64,000 bases of DNA from Lytechinus variegatus (taxonomy: Eukaryota > Echinodermata > Echinoidea > Temnopleuroida > Toxopneustidae): contig NC_054750.1 in the NCBI RefSeq assembly GCF_018143015.1, forward strand, positions 9,514,501 to 9,578,500, written 5' to 3'. The notes under the pieces were generated by a model, which made no database searches, had not been told where the DNA came from, and saw only the letters and a program-made list of their open reading frames with translations. A program made the position numbers and the translations under genes. Shown one piece after another: positions 12,788 to 41,639 of the stretch. The stretch's first letter is position 1. Each line of letters begins with the position of its first letter.

Positions 12788-12953
12788 CTTAGTATAATCT
12801 TCAACTACCAAATACAGTCTGATAACAAATCTATCATTCCATTCCCTAAATAATTTAAGGATTAAAACAAAAGTCACCTTTCAAATTTTAATACAATAAT
12901 TCATAACCTTTGATATATTCTTTGAAAATCACTACTGCCATGAACTCAAACAT

Positions 12954-12970
12954 ATATATATATATATATG
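12954..12970. repeat. TA microsatellite
   Basis: A run of alternating T and A of about 17 bases. Confidence 0.85.
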
Positions 12971-13499
12971 GACTTCAACACAAGACATCTCATAGCCATG
13001 GGCTAATAATGTAACCTTAATGTATGAACATGTAATAACACACAACAAATATAAAGTACATGAAGTACTGTAAACACCGTCTATATGTAAAACGAATATA
13101 TCTATATTTAAAGCAAAACCAGACTAAATTCACTAGCGAAAAACACCGAAAATCTTTCTGGGAATTTCTGCTGAATTGCAATGAGTGTGAAAACAAATAT
13201 AAATAAGATATTGTGGCACCGAATGTTTTGGTTGAAGACGGCTTAGGAGGGTTGAACTATGGTGTGTAGCCAATAGCTTGACCCCCACTTTGTCATCATC
13301 TTTTGAAGACTGCTACACAGTTAGTGTAACAAGATTATTACTTCAAAGGCTGATAAATCCAAGGAGGAACACTGAGTGTTCCTCTATGGTAACCTTATTT
13401 CCATAGTTCAACTTGGTTTGAAATCTAATAAATGAATTTTTATGACATTTAGTTTTTAAACTGGTTAAGTCTTTGACTTCAAATTTCTAAATATATTTC

Positions 13500-13505
13500 T
13501 TTATT
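13500..13505 (-). promoter_or_regulatory. Possible poly(A) signal of the kinase gene
   Basis: AATAAA on the minus strand about 200 bases after the AMPK alpha stop codon. Vertebrate orthologues often have longer 3' UTRs, and other hexamers exist farther left, so this is only a candidate. Confidence 0.3.
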
Positions 13506-13701
13506 TCATTGGTCTGCCAGTCTGAACGCAATTGCAACAGCGACAAGCAGCATCGGTTCGGCATTAGCGGACCAACTTACTCGATTCAGGCCAATAGGAT
13601 CTAAATTAGGGAAAAATACAAGGGTATATTGACACTGATTTCAGCCAACTCTTTGGCATGAACTCTGTTGGTTCTTGGCCATCAACCGATCCAGACCATC
13701 C

Positions 13702-32114
<18,413 letters not shown>

Positions 32115-32735
32115 CTTGATTTCAGCAGTAAACACCGAACGTGCAGCTGTGCGCTACACATACACAGCGCGCGTAAGGTCAAGTTTTGCAAGCTTTTTGC
32201 TATTATGTTTCATTTTAAATCCAAAAATAATTAGTTTGATATTTATAAATTAATAAAATATAATAAAATAATTTATTAAAGATTAACAAATTTAAAAAGG
32301 CATAAAATATTCATTCACTAAAAGAAAATAATAAATACTGCTTTCTCTTTAGTATTGTTTGTATGTATAAATAAAGCGCGCGCGTTGGGAGCAAGCACGT
32401 GTATTTGTTGATAAACAACATCGTTAGCGCGCTAGCTAGCTAGGGCCTAGGCAGGCCCTTTGGCTAGGCCTACTATACAGCTAGCTAATAGCCGCGATAG
32501 CCGATTACGAGTGATGACTTCAAACACTGTTATTAGTATTACTGTTTGTGTGACTTAAAACTGAGATCGTATAACCCATTGAAAGAACCTTTACTCTATG
32601 ATATCTGGAAGACTCCCTCCCTAATCCTAAAAGATTTCCGGCTGATCGAGAGAAATTTTGTTCGACGTACGGACGACGTACGTTTAAATGAGAGGCACGT
32701 GGCCGGGGCCGTTGCCCTGGCCTGATTTCCTGAAT
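32115..32735. promoter_or_regulatory. Bidirectional promoter region between AMPK alpha and ARMC7
   Basis: The two start codons are 621 bp apart and point away from each other. The interval holds both 5' UTRs and is locally rich in CpG (GCGCGCGCG at ~32378, GCGCGC at ~32167). It also has a CACGTG E box at ~32396 and a TTGTTGATAAACAAC palindrome at ~32406 that resembles paired forkhead sites. No TATA box is placed convincingly. Transcription starts are not determined. Confidence 0.65.
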
Positions 32736-32847
32736 ATGTTTCAGTCAAGGGATCGACTAGAAGCTCGAACACCACTTCAACATGGAATTGGGAGATTACA
32801 ACATCTACAAAACTTGATGATAGAGTTTCAACAGACTGAGGACGATG
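32736..32847 (+). CDS. ARMC7: ARMC7 exon 1 (start codon)
   Basis: ATG at 32736-32738; encodes [20 protein letters not shown] and [17 protein letters not shown]. Donor GTAGGT at 32848. An alternative GTAAAC donor 4 bp on breaks the phase with exon 2. Confidence 0.88.
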
Positions 32848-35800
32848 GTAGGTAAACTGGTGTTAACCTATACTCCCCAGCAAGTTTAAAAAATCGAAAG
32901 TGAAAAAGAACTGGCTTTAACTTTAAACGATTTTAAACTTACCTTACCTTACCTTGTACGGAATACCTTACCGCAAATACTGGATTCTGGAACTGGAAGA
33001 ATGCTGAATTAGCAGTCGAGCTTCCAGGTCTATCTTCTAATTTTGTCATCTTCCTTCATTGGCCTTTATGCTTTTCACATTGCATTTCCTTAACCATGCA
33101 ACTATCCTTAACCACTATCTTTTTTTATTCACAGTGATCATGGTGTGGGGGGGGGGGGGCACAAGTCTACATGTAGGTCATATGACCAAGGTCAAAGTCA
33201 TTTAGGGTCAATGAGCTTTGGCCAAATGGGGGTATATGTTGAATTACCATCATAACTGAAAGTTTATTGATCTAGTTCATAAAACTTGGACATAATATAA
33301 GAATATATATATATATACATACATACATACACATACATACAAACATAAGAGGAATCAAGTATCACTGAACATCCTGTATGAGTTGCAGGTCACATGATCA
33401 AGGTCAAAGGTCATGTAAGGTCAATGAACTTTGGCCATTTTAGAGGTAATTATTAGATTGCTGTCATAACTTACAAAGTTTATAGATATCGTGTATAAAA
33501 TGTGGATAGTAATCAAGTATTACTGAATATCCTGCTTGAGTTTTACATCAAATGACTAAGGTCAAAGGTCATTTAGGGTCAATGAAATTTGGCCAAATTG
33601 GGGGTATCTGTATAATTACCATCATAACTTTTAAAGTTTATGGATCCGACTTATGAAACTTGGACATAATAGTAATCAATTAAGTATCACTGAACATCCT
33701 GTGCAAGTCTCAGGTCATATGAACAAGGTCAAAGGTCATTTAGGGTCAATGAACTTTGGCCAAATTGGGGGTATCTGTATAATTACCATCATAACTTTGA
33801 TAGTTTATTGATCTGACTCATGAAACTTGGACATAATCAAGTAATCACTGAATGTCCTGTGCACATTTCAGGTCACATATGACCAAGGTCAAAGGTCAAT
33901 GAACTTTGGGCATAATGGGGTATCTGTTGAAGGCATTATCGTGATATTGGGAACCACCGTTCACTTCATACAGCAGTGCTTTATTCAGTCACACGCACGG
34001 TTCCCCATTTCCACCTCCATTCACTTCGTACACAAGTGCGCATACACAAATCTACGAGTGGTTCCCAAAAACACGACTTGGCCCTGTTGAATTACCATCA
34101 TAACTTCAAAAGTTTGTGTATCTGATTCATGATCAAGGTCAAAGGTCATGTTAGGTCAATGAACTTTGGCCATTTTAGAGGTAACTACTAGATTGCCGTC
34201 ATAACTTTCAAAGTTTATATAGATATAGTGGGTCGCATGTCATAAGGTGGTCCAATTTCGCGAACAGGGTAAAAATGGTCAAAAATTTTATTTTTTGATA
34301 TGTTATAGCTATTACCATTCTCTAAATAACGAAAAAGTTTTAAGTCTCGAATACCTTTATTTTTCCTTAAAATGACTAATTAACAGCTAATTATTACATA
34401 GACGTCAATGTAAATGTGAATTTTGAAATGTGTTTTTCTCAAATTGGACCTGCTGCACATAAAATGGTGTCAAAAGTTAATGCAACATTGGATCACCCTA
34501 GTATTTTGCAGTTATAATCTTGAAACTTCAATAATTAAATCTGTACCCAAAATCGAATAATTATTATTATTGTATGAATATTAATTATACTAATTAATTA
34601 CCAGTATTTAATTTCACATTTTTGCCCCCAAAATACCTGTCACTGTATTTATATGCTTGGCAAAATGACAATATCATGGGTAGAAATGTTTGTTGCAATG
34701 ATACACAACATTTGTACTAAAAATTAAGATTACAAGTTAGATAATTAACCAAATCTCTCCGGTTTACTAATTGATTAAGTTGCAGATCAGAGCTGACATA
34801 CACATGCATTCCATTGCTGCATATTTTCAAAATTGTCAAATTTTTATGACATTTAGTTCTTCCCTGCTTTAAAACACCCAGAAATATGATGATAACAGTC
34901 ATATTACACATTATAGAAAGTTGTTAATTAGGTTTAATTAATATTTTATCATTTACCGCATCCACCGGCTCCGCATCCACCGGCTCCGCCACCCCTGTTA
35001 CTTCAAACTTAATGTCCTATAGATTTTGTTCCTGATATTGTATTGATCTAATTCATAGTAATATATTTAGCCTATAGTTCTAGCTTCAAAATGAGATATT
35101 ACTCAATAAATTTGGTCAAGATGCTGTGATGTAGCAACAATTTATCCATGGCACCGTGTGGAAAATTGTTCATACGCCACCCTTTTTGCATACCCAACTT
35201 ATGAAATGCGACCAGTGTATAAAATGTGGATATGTATAGTAATCAAGTATCGCTGACAAGCTTTAGGTCACATGATCAAGGTCAAATGTCAATGAATGTA
35301 GTATTGTATTATTATATGAATGGTGTTTTTTGTTAATAATTGACATGATGCAGGCGAGACAGCCAGAGGCATTCCACTGTTTTAAGTTTGTGTGTGATTG
35401 TGCTGGGAGTGTAGATTGCAAAATAAACCCTGTTAAAAGTCTGAACAAGTTTACATTTTATTGTGCCCTCCCACAGCACCGGCCATACAAAAAAAGTGAG
35501 TTATTGATAAAATTTGTTGAACATTGTGGTCAGGTCTTTGCTTATTTTCTCCTGATAAGTACTGCATGTATGCCGACCAGTTTTGACTTTGAATGTTAAT
35601 ATTTTTAAAAAGCACAATTAAAAAAGAAATTTGAATGAATATAATTTATAGCTCTCTGAAAAACTTTGTTTTGGGATATATCAAAGCTTTCATTTTTTTT
35701 TTTGCAGCCAGTGCCTCAACTCCGAAGCCTTTTTTTGGTGGACACAGATCCTGAGACTTATCGTTTGAATCATCCCCTTCTTTGATGTTCCTTTTCATTT

Positions 35801-38800
35801 CCTTATAATCTTAGGTTGCCGAGAACAGGTGCTGGCTAATTTGGCTAACTTTGCCTATGATCCAATAAATTATGAGTATCTGAGACAACTAAATGCAGTT
35901 GATTTATTCCTAGGTAGGTATTCAATTTTTTTAAACACTCATTCCTTAATAAAGCTTATCATATTTCCTACTGTAATTCTGATTGTGGTTGCATTTGTGG
36001 TCATATGTTTAATTAAAGCCTTACCTGTTACTCTCTGCAGAACATTATTCATTGTATATAACATAGATGGGGGCGTCGTGGTCTAGTGGTTATGACCCTC
36101 GTCTTTCAATCAGAGGGATGTGGGTTGAATCCCATCCAGGTGTGTTTTCCTTCAACAAGAAATTTACCCACGCTTTTCGCCAAATCGCCATCATGGGTCG
36201 TATGCACGCTCCCAGAAAGGGTATCTCTGCCTCGGCACTTCCATACAGACGAAGTGTGCCAACATGGCTGAAACTGTCATCAGATGATGTGAAGGAGCAC
36301 ATCCAAAAGATGGCCAAGAAGGGTCTCACTCCATCACAGATCGGTGTGATGCTTCGTGACTCCTACGGAGTAGCTCAGGTACGCTTCGTCACCGGTAACA
36401 AGATCCTCAGAATCCTGAAGGCCAAGGGTCTTGCTCCATCCCTCCCAGAGGACCTCTTCTCCCTGATCAATAAGGCTGTCGCTGTACGCAAACATCTCGA
36501 GAGGAACCGCAAGGACAAAGACTCCAAGTTCCGTCTTATCCTGATCGAGAGCAGGATCCACAGATTGGCCCGATACACTACAAGACCAAGCGTATCCTTC
36601 CTCCAAACTGGAAATATGAATCATCAAAAGCCTCAGCCCTCTTGGCTTAAGGAGTTGACCTTGTGTTGACCTTGAGTGTAGGAGCTAAGAGTATGTACAT
36701 GTACAGGTAGTAATAAAACCAGACCAAGATCAAACAGTTAAAAAAAAAAAAATTTACCCACATTATGCTGCACTCGACCCAGGTGAGGTGAATGGGTACC
36801 CGGTAGGATTTATTCCTTGAAATGCTTTAGCGCCTATATATGGCGGCTGAGCTATAGCCGGGGTAATTATATGATACCAAGTATCAAGCGCAGTAGAGTA
36901 TATGCAATTATAGTAGCTGGCTAGTTGTGCTACATAAATGGACCATGTTATTGTTATTATTTATCAAACTTGCATGGGACAGGTGAAGTCCATTTTGAGA
37001 GTGGAAGGAAAGGATTTTTAAAGAAAATACCTTGTCATACTGATTAAATTATGCTAGTATTACTATGCATGATAATTTTTCAACATTCAGACTTGATTAT
37101 TGTAGTTGCAATATTTTCTTGTTTTAGTTTTCTGATTAATTATTTCCATTTTCCCTTTTTCTATTTTATACAGATACCTTAACTGAGCCATCAGAACGGC
37201 TTGTTGAGTTTGGTATTGGCGGACTTTGCAACCTTGTACTAGGTAACTAGCAAACTCATTTACTTTACAAATATATCTATTAACATGCCATGCTGATATT
37301 CAAATCTGACTTCTATGAGGTTCTTTTTTAGAATAATTCCTGGAATTGAAAAAAATCGATGATTTTAAAACATTACAAAATTCTTACTAAAAAATACCTG
37401 TAGGTCCTTATGCCTGTATTTTTTTCTTGCTCGCTCCACTTTCTCACAAAATTAGAGACAGAATTCAAAGTTAGAAGCAATTATTTATCTCTGTACTGTA
37501 ACAACTCATAAGAAAATATCAATGCATTATTGGCCATTTGAATAATGTCAGGATATTTCAGGAAATTCCTGGAATTGTTTGTTGTTCAATTCAGTATAAT
37601 TTATTTTGATTAAAGCACTGCTTACAAATAGCACTTGACAAATTGGATTAATATAGCAACATGCATTGATGCTACATGTACCCCTTCTTTACAATTCACA
37701 TTTCCACCCTAATGCCCCGACCCCCCCCCCCCCCCCCCCCCCCACCCCTTCAACAGTCATCATCACTCTGTATACTACCTTGTTTTATTATTTGTGATAT
37801 TTTTCCAAGATAAGGAGAATAAGGCCCATATTCTAGCAAATGACGGTGTTTCTCTGGTAAAAGATTGTTTATCAAGGTAAGATGCTTTAGTATGACCCAA
37901 GAATCTACTTTATAAATTGTTGCATGAAACTTACACCTATCAACTACCATAATATAGAAGTTGTTATAATTGAACCCATAGAGGGGCATAGCTTTTATCA
38001 TGGAGGTACTACCTCCATGCTTTTATATATTCAAGATTAATCTGCCTTTATTCCTCATACTTGTACGGGCAACAACTGCTGATTATTTTATATTCATATA
38101 CTTTGGAAAAAAATCATCAGAATTTATAGTTGTAGCAAGTTTTAGGAAAAATTGCCCGTTTTCATTCATATGATGTAATTTTGTCATGTTTTGCTTCAAT
38201 ATCCTATTAAGAGAAATGCACAGATTTTTTAAACTTGCAGGAATAGGTGACTGAGGTTTCATAAGCTTTAACTGCACCAGTCTTTCTTTTCTTACACATT
38301 TAGTCCGAATGAAGAGATTGTTTTGTCAGCCATCACGACCCTAATGTACCTCATGACACCAGCTTCTAAACAAGGTAATTTTCATCAAAGGGCCCCGTAA
38401 CAAAAAGGTTAGCGAGTAATCACGAATTTGAAAAAAACAATTCTGATTGGATCCTTGTCAATCTACTGAACAAAATGCACATGCAACAAAGATCTTGATA
38501 CGCCATTTCATTTAGCGACTATTTGCTAATCTTTGTGTTATGGAGCCAACATATATCTATTTAAGTAACTTATAGAGGTCCTATGGCCGATCAGCTGTTG
38601 TGTGTTGATTTTAAAAAAAGATTAAAATATATATAAGGTGCGGGCATTGTTCACTCAATCAGGTGTGGGAGGGAAGGCCTGTGGGCTATGGCCATTAAGT
38701 TGACCTATTCCCTACCAGGCTACCTTGTTGGCTGAGAGAGGGTCTAAAACTATTTGTATTTCTGTATTATTTCTCACTCTTGCATTGCACATGCTGTCTT

Positions 38801-39518
38801 CTTTTTGATTAAGTGCCAAATAAAATAATAATTTTGTGCTTGTGTTTTGGTGGAAAGACATTGTAGATATAGATATTTATGTGTTAATGTAAGCATTACA
38901 CTGGTCATAAAATAAAACTTTCTGAACTTCAGGGGGCACTTCCTCCTTACACCCCTGCCATACTTTGCCCAAAGGGGCCCATTTTCAAAATTCAAATGTT
39001 GGCAGGTCTGTGATTTGATAGTTTTGTATTTCATTTTGAAAGAATAAGTGATCATACAGCCTCTTGTGAATGTTATAGCGTCATATTTACTCTCTTTGTT
39101 TTTAAACATGCATCTATCTTGTAGAGATCACAGCCCCATCCATTGTTGAATGTATGCAGAGGTTTGCAGGGTCCAGCAGCAAGAGATTGAGTAACCTAGC
39201 CAATGTCTTTCTCCAGGTGAGAATTCTAACTTCTCTCACCAGCGATTGTATATGGTTGAGATAGCATAGTACTTTCATGTTATAGAATATACATTTATTA
39301 CCAAATGTAGCTTTGATTTTACATTAATTTGTTAACTTGATGAAATCATGATGAAGAGATATTCAAACATTAATTCATGGTGAATTTTCCCCTCTTATTT
39401 GTTATTTCAGGACTACTGTACTCCAGAGCAACGCCTAATGGCAGAGTCACCGTCGTTGACCACAGGTTCAGCAGTTGGGATACCTCTACCACCTGAACCC
39501 AAGCAGGAGACAAGATGA
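32736..39518 (+). CDS. ARMC7: Armadillo repeat-containing protein 7, complete, 7 coding exons
   Basis: Exons 32736-32847, 35815-35913, 37174-37242, 37810-37876, 38304-38374, 39125-39216 and 39411-39518 splice with consistent phases into 618 coding bases (205 residues; human about 198). ARMC7 is a small armadillo-repeat protein reported with the spliceosome; its detailed role is poorly known. Matching blocks: [14 protein letters not shown] and NYEYLRQL in exon 2, [11 protein letters not shown] in exon 3, NEE(I/T)[11 protein letters not shown] in exon 5, [14 protein letters not shown] across exons 6-7. Three or so armadillo helices fill residues ~40-180; the C-terminus ([12 protein letters not shown]) parallels GIPLP in vertebrates. 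Large intron 1 holds array repeats; intron 2 holds a SINE with an RPS13 retrocopy. Confidence 0.93.
33306..33345. repeat. TA/CATA microsatellite
   Basis: An alternating TA run followed by several CATA units. Confidence 0.85.
33931..34083. mobile_element. 153-bp MITE with CTGTTGA target duplication
   Basis: CTGTTGA at 33924-33930 is repeated at 34084-34090, and removing the insert restores the array sequence CTGTTGAATTACCATC. Ends AGGCATTATCGTG and GGTTCCCAAAAACACGACTT share an inverted TCGTG...TTGGGAACCAC. Confidence 0.8.
34231..35213. mobile_element. 983-bp DNA element with AGTG target duplication
   Basis: Ends GGTCGCATGTCATAAG and CTTATGAAATGCGACC are inverted; AGTG flanks both sides (34227-34230, 35214-35217). 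The interior is AT-rich, with no transposase, and includes a tandem GCATCCACCGGCTCC pair at ~34959. Confidence 0.8.
35815..35913 (+). CDS. ARMC7: ARMC7 exon 2
   Basis: [20 protein letters not shown], then [12 protein letters not shown]: first armadillo repeat, the best conserved block. Acceptor CTTAG, donor GTAGGT. Confidence 0.94.
36067..36960 (+). mobile_element. tRNA-derived SINE split by a retrocopy
   Basis: A box TGGTCTAGTGG and B-box-like GGTTGAATCCC lie in 36067-36171. The SINE body resumes at 36750 (AAATTTACCCAC, then CTTGAAATGCTTTAGCG) and ends with a TTATTGTTATTATT tail. In ARMC7 intron 2. Confidence 0.85.
36172..36749 (+). pseudogene. RPS13: Processed pseudogene of ribosomal protein S13
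   Basis: An intronless copy of an RPS13 mRNA: a short 5' leader GCTTTTCGCCAAATCGCCATC with a TOP-like pyrimidine start, ATG at 36193, family sequence such as [20 protein letters not shown] and [20 protein letters not shown], native stop at 36648, AATAAA at 36712 and a poly(A) run ending about 36749. The 12-bp AAATTTACCCAC flanks it on both sides (36160-36171, 36750-36761). The frame is intact for about 127 codons, then an extra two bases near 36575 shift it, so the last ~24 residues are lost. It was made from mRNA by LINE machinery. Not expected to make S13. Confidence 0.93.
37174..37242 (+). CDS. ARMC7: ARMC7 exon 3
   Basis: [20 protein letters not shown], then LVL. Pyrimidine tract and ATACAG acceptor; donor GTAACT. 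Confidence 0.93.
37719..37743. repeat. Long C run
   Basis: About 23 C, interrupted only at the edges, in ARMC7 intron 3. Confidence 0.9.
37810..37876 (+). CDS. ARMC7: ARMC7 exon 4
   Basis: [20 protein letters not shown], then LS and part of a Ser codon. Vertebrates have (A/N)KEHILHAGGVPLI here. Confidence 0.92.
38304..38374 (+). CDS. ARMC7: ARMC7 exon 5
   Basis: [20 protein letters not shown], then ASKQ. Donor GTAATT. A MITE begins 17 bp after the exon. Confidence 0.93.
38391..38551. mobile_element. MITE, CCGTAACACAAAGGTTAGCG family, copy 2
   Basis: GGGCCCCGTAACAAAAAGGTTAGCG on the left (first 20 bases GGGCCCCGTAACAAAAAGGT) and TAATCTTTGTGTTATGGAGCC on the right. The inner GCACATGCAACAAAGATCTTG matches the copy at 9472-9630. 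In ARMC7 intron 5. Confidence 0.78.
39125..39216 (+). CDS. ARMC7: ARMC7 exon 6
   Basis: [20 protein letters not shown], then [11 protein letters not shown]. Acceptor TGTAG, donor GTGAGA. Confidence 0.93.
39411..39518 (+). CDS. ARMC7: ARMC7 exon 7 (stop)
   Basis: [20 protein letters not shown], then [15 protein letters not shown] and TGA at 39516-39518. The final ~70 bp are repeated twice more downstream in the 3' UTR. Confidence 0.93.
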   Translation, partial: DYCTPEQRLMAESPSLTTGSAVGIPLPPEPKQETR

Positions 39519-39678
39519 AAAGTTGTTGTCATCCACCACAGGTTGAATTGAAGGGATACCACTACTGCCTGAACCAAAGTAGGAGACAAGATGTCGAGAA
39601 GTCACCCTCATCAACCACAGGTTCATTTGTTGGGTACTACTACCACCTGAACACAAGCAAAAGCTATAAAGATGTCAC
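39447..39678 (+). repeat. Three degenerate tandem copies of the ARMC7 coding end
   Basis: The motif CACAGGTT recurs at 39461, 39537 and 39616, each followed by GGGATACC/GGGTACTA, CCTGAACC(C/A)AAG and (in the first two) AGGAGACAAGATG. The first copy is coding up to the stop; the other two lie in the 3' UTR. Period 76-79 bp. Confidence 0.8.
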
Positions 39679-39869
39679 TCATCTTGGTGACCCATCATCT
39701 CAAAAACTGTTGTATCTCCAGCTTCAGATGAAGATATTAAATACAATCAAGTGTCTGCTTTCAATATGTCATCTGTATGGTGTCTAGAATCAGTTTTCAA
39801 TTCAAAGTTAATTTTGACGACAAGTATTTGGCTAGATGGGATTGCTTTAAGATCTTGGCAAAACATATT

Positions 39870-40570
39870 ACATCCCCTTCAGGTCCATTCTCTATCACCA
39901 AGTTCAGCATTTTGAAGCTAGCTGAATACTCAGTTTATATTCACTTGGTCCACAAGCATTTGGTCTATTGATGATTGGTCTATACTATTAGTCTAATACA
40001 CACTCAGTCCAATACCTGGTTGGTCTAATTTTCACTTTGTCTATTTACTATTTTGTACTTTGTCAATTTGTTCATGAAAAGTTCATCTAACGGTGATTTT
40101 AGACCCAGTGGCCCGTATTTTGAAGTCAGGTTTAAATTAGACCATGGTCTAACTCACTGCTAAAATTATGGGAAGCCAAAAGTGTCAAAATTCTTATTGA
40201 GCTGTATGTTTCTTATGTTTTTTGTGCTCTTTCCTGATTCATTGATGGTGAAGACAATCATCTATACTACCTAGACAATTATGAATGATTTGAGAGCCAA
40301 ATGAGTTGAAATATGATATATATATCACTATCTACCGGTAGTGATTTATGTAACAATTTGCTGTCCATACTTAAACCACAACTTTAAACCTGAGTTTAAG
40401 TTAAACCCAACTTCAGAATACGGGCCAGTGGGTATTAGACCAAATGGGTGTAACAACTGGAAACTAGACAAAATGGTTAATGACTTGGGTTAGATGATTA
40501 GATGAAATGGTTAGTAAACAAACTGGGTGAAGATATAGTACTGCACATTAGGCCATGCTGATTTGACCTA
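39870..40570. repeat. TTGGTCTAAT-type degenerate repeat, copy 2
   Basis: Left half has TTTGGTCTATTGATGATTGG and TTGGTCTAATTTTCAC; the right half has the complement AGACCAAATGGGTG. Same family as 15285-15965. Contains a younger MITE. Confidence 0.5.
40111..40425. mobile_element. 315-bp MITE with CAGTG target duplication
   Basis: GCCCGTATTTTGAAGTC and AACTTCAGAATACGGGC are inverted; CAGTG lies on both sides (40106-40110 and 40426-40430). Inner GGTTTAAATTAGACCATGG and AACTTTAAACCTGAGTTTAA continue the symmetry. Confidence 0.8.
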
Positions 40571-40754
40571 TTGGAAAATGAACGGAGCAGGTATATACAA
40601 GTCAGCAATTTACCATTTATTTTAGATACTGTGATGAACTAAAGGACAATCCATTTCCATAAATATGAATCCCTCAGCCCCAAGTCTTATCAACATTCTT
40701 CTCATATTGATTCTGTAATATATTTATACCCATTCATGCATTTTTGTTTTATGA

Positions 40755-40760
40755 AATAAA
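40755..40760 (+). promoter_or_regulatory. Likely ARMC7 poly(A) signal
   Basis: AATAAA in ATGAAATAAAATCATTT. It would give a 1.2-kb 3' UTR that includes a TTGGTCT-type repeat and a small MITE; an earlier weaker signal may be used instead. Confidence 0.4.
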
Positions 40761-41049
40761 ATCATTTTATTAAACACATTAATATAATTTCAGTTCTTTT
40801 TGTGTATATGTCAACTGGAGTTTATCAAAAAATATATTTATAGGTAAAGTCCTCCCCAAAAAAAGTTTATACTAAAATTTAACTAAAATTGGGTTTAAAC
40901 TTAGAATATTTCTAACATTTAAACTTTTGCATAATATACTCACAGAACAATTATATGCATAACATGGGTGATAGTGAATGAGAAAGCAAATAATATCTTA
41001 TTTCTTTTTTATTTATTATGAAATATAGAAATGAAACATTTGAACTGAA

Positions 41050-41634
41050 AGGACAAGTCCACACACCCCAACAAATACTTATAAAAAGAGAAAAATTCAA
41101 CAAGCATAACACTGAAAATTTCATCAAAATCGGATGTAAAATAAGAAAGTTATGGCATTTTAAATTTATGCTTATTTTCAACGAAATAGTTATATGAACG
41201 AGCCAGTTACATCCAAATGAGAGAGTTGATAACATCACTCACTATTTCTTTTGTACTTTATTATATGAAATATTTTTATTTTCTCGTCATTGTCATGTGA
41301 AATGAGGTTTCATTCCTCCCTAAAAACGTGGAATTCCATTATTCTAACATTTTGTGCTTCAGGCAAAAAGGTCCTAATCGTCAAATTCGTAAAAATTGAA
41401 ATATTGCATAATTTAAACAATAAAAAACAAAAGAAATAGTGAGTGAAATCATCGACTCTCTCATTTGGATTTAATTGGCTCGTTCATATAACTATTTTGT
41501 TGAAAATAAGCGAAAGTTTGAAATGTCATAACTTTCGTATTTTACATCCGATTTTGATGAAATTTTCAGCATAGTGCTTGTCTGATTTTGCTCTATTGAT
41601 TCAAATCAACAATTTTCTGAGGTGGACTTGACCT
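41050..41634. mobile_element. TTAA-type MITE, AGGTCAAGTCCACC family, copy A
   Basis: Ends AGGACAAGTCCAC and GAGGTGGACTTGACCT, with TTAA on the right and CTGA on the left. The interior shares AAAATTTCATCAAAATCGGA and ATAACTTTCGTATTTTACAT with two other copies, in opposite orientation to them. Confidence 0.82.
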
Positions 41635-41639
41635 TTAAG

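Larger units (their letters stand above)
33178..35300 (-). mobile_element. AGGTCA-array element, copy 3, split by insertions
   Basis: Units of about 160-190 bp with AGGTCAAAGGTCA perfect at 33401, 33559, 33726, 33886 and 34136, read in opposite orientation to copies 1 and 2. A TATA/CATA microsatellite (33306-33345) interrupts one unit, and two transposons (33931-34083, 34231-35213) another two. In ARMC7 intron 1. Confidence 0.75.

Noticed and set aside
35330-35599. 89-codon frame in ARMC7 intron 1
   Set aside because: No homology recognised and no flanking splice logic with ARMC7; composition fits non-coding sequence.
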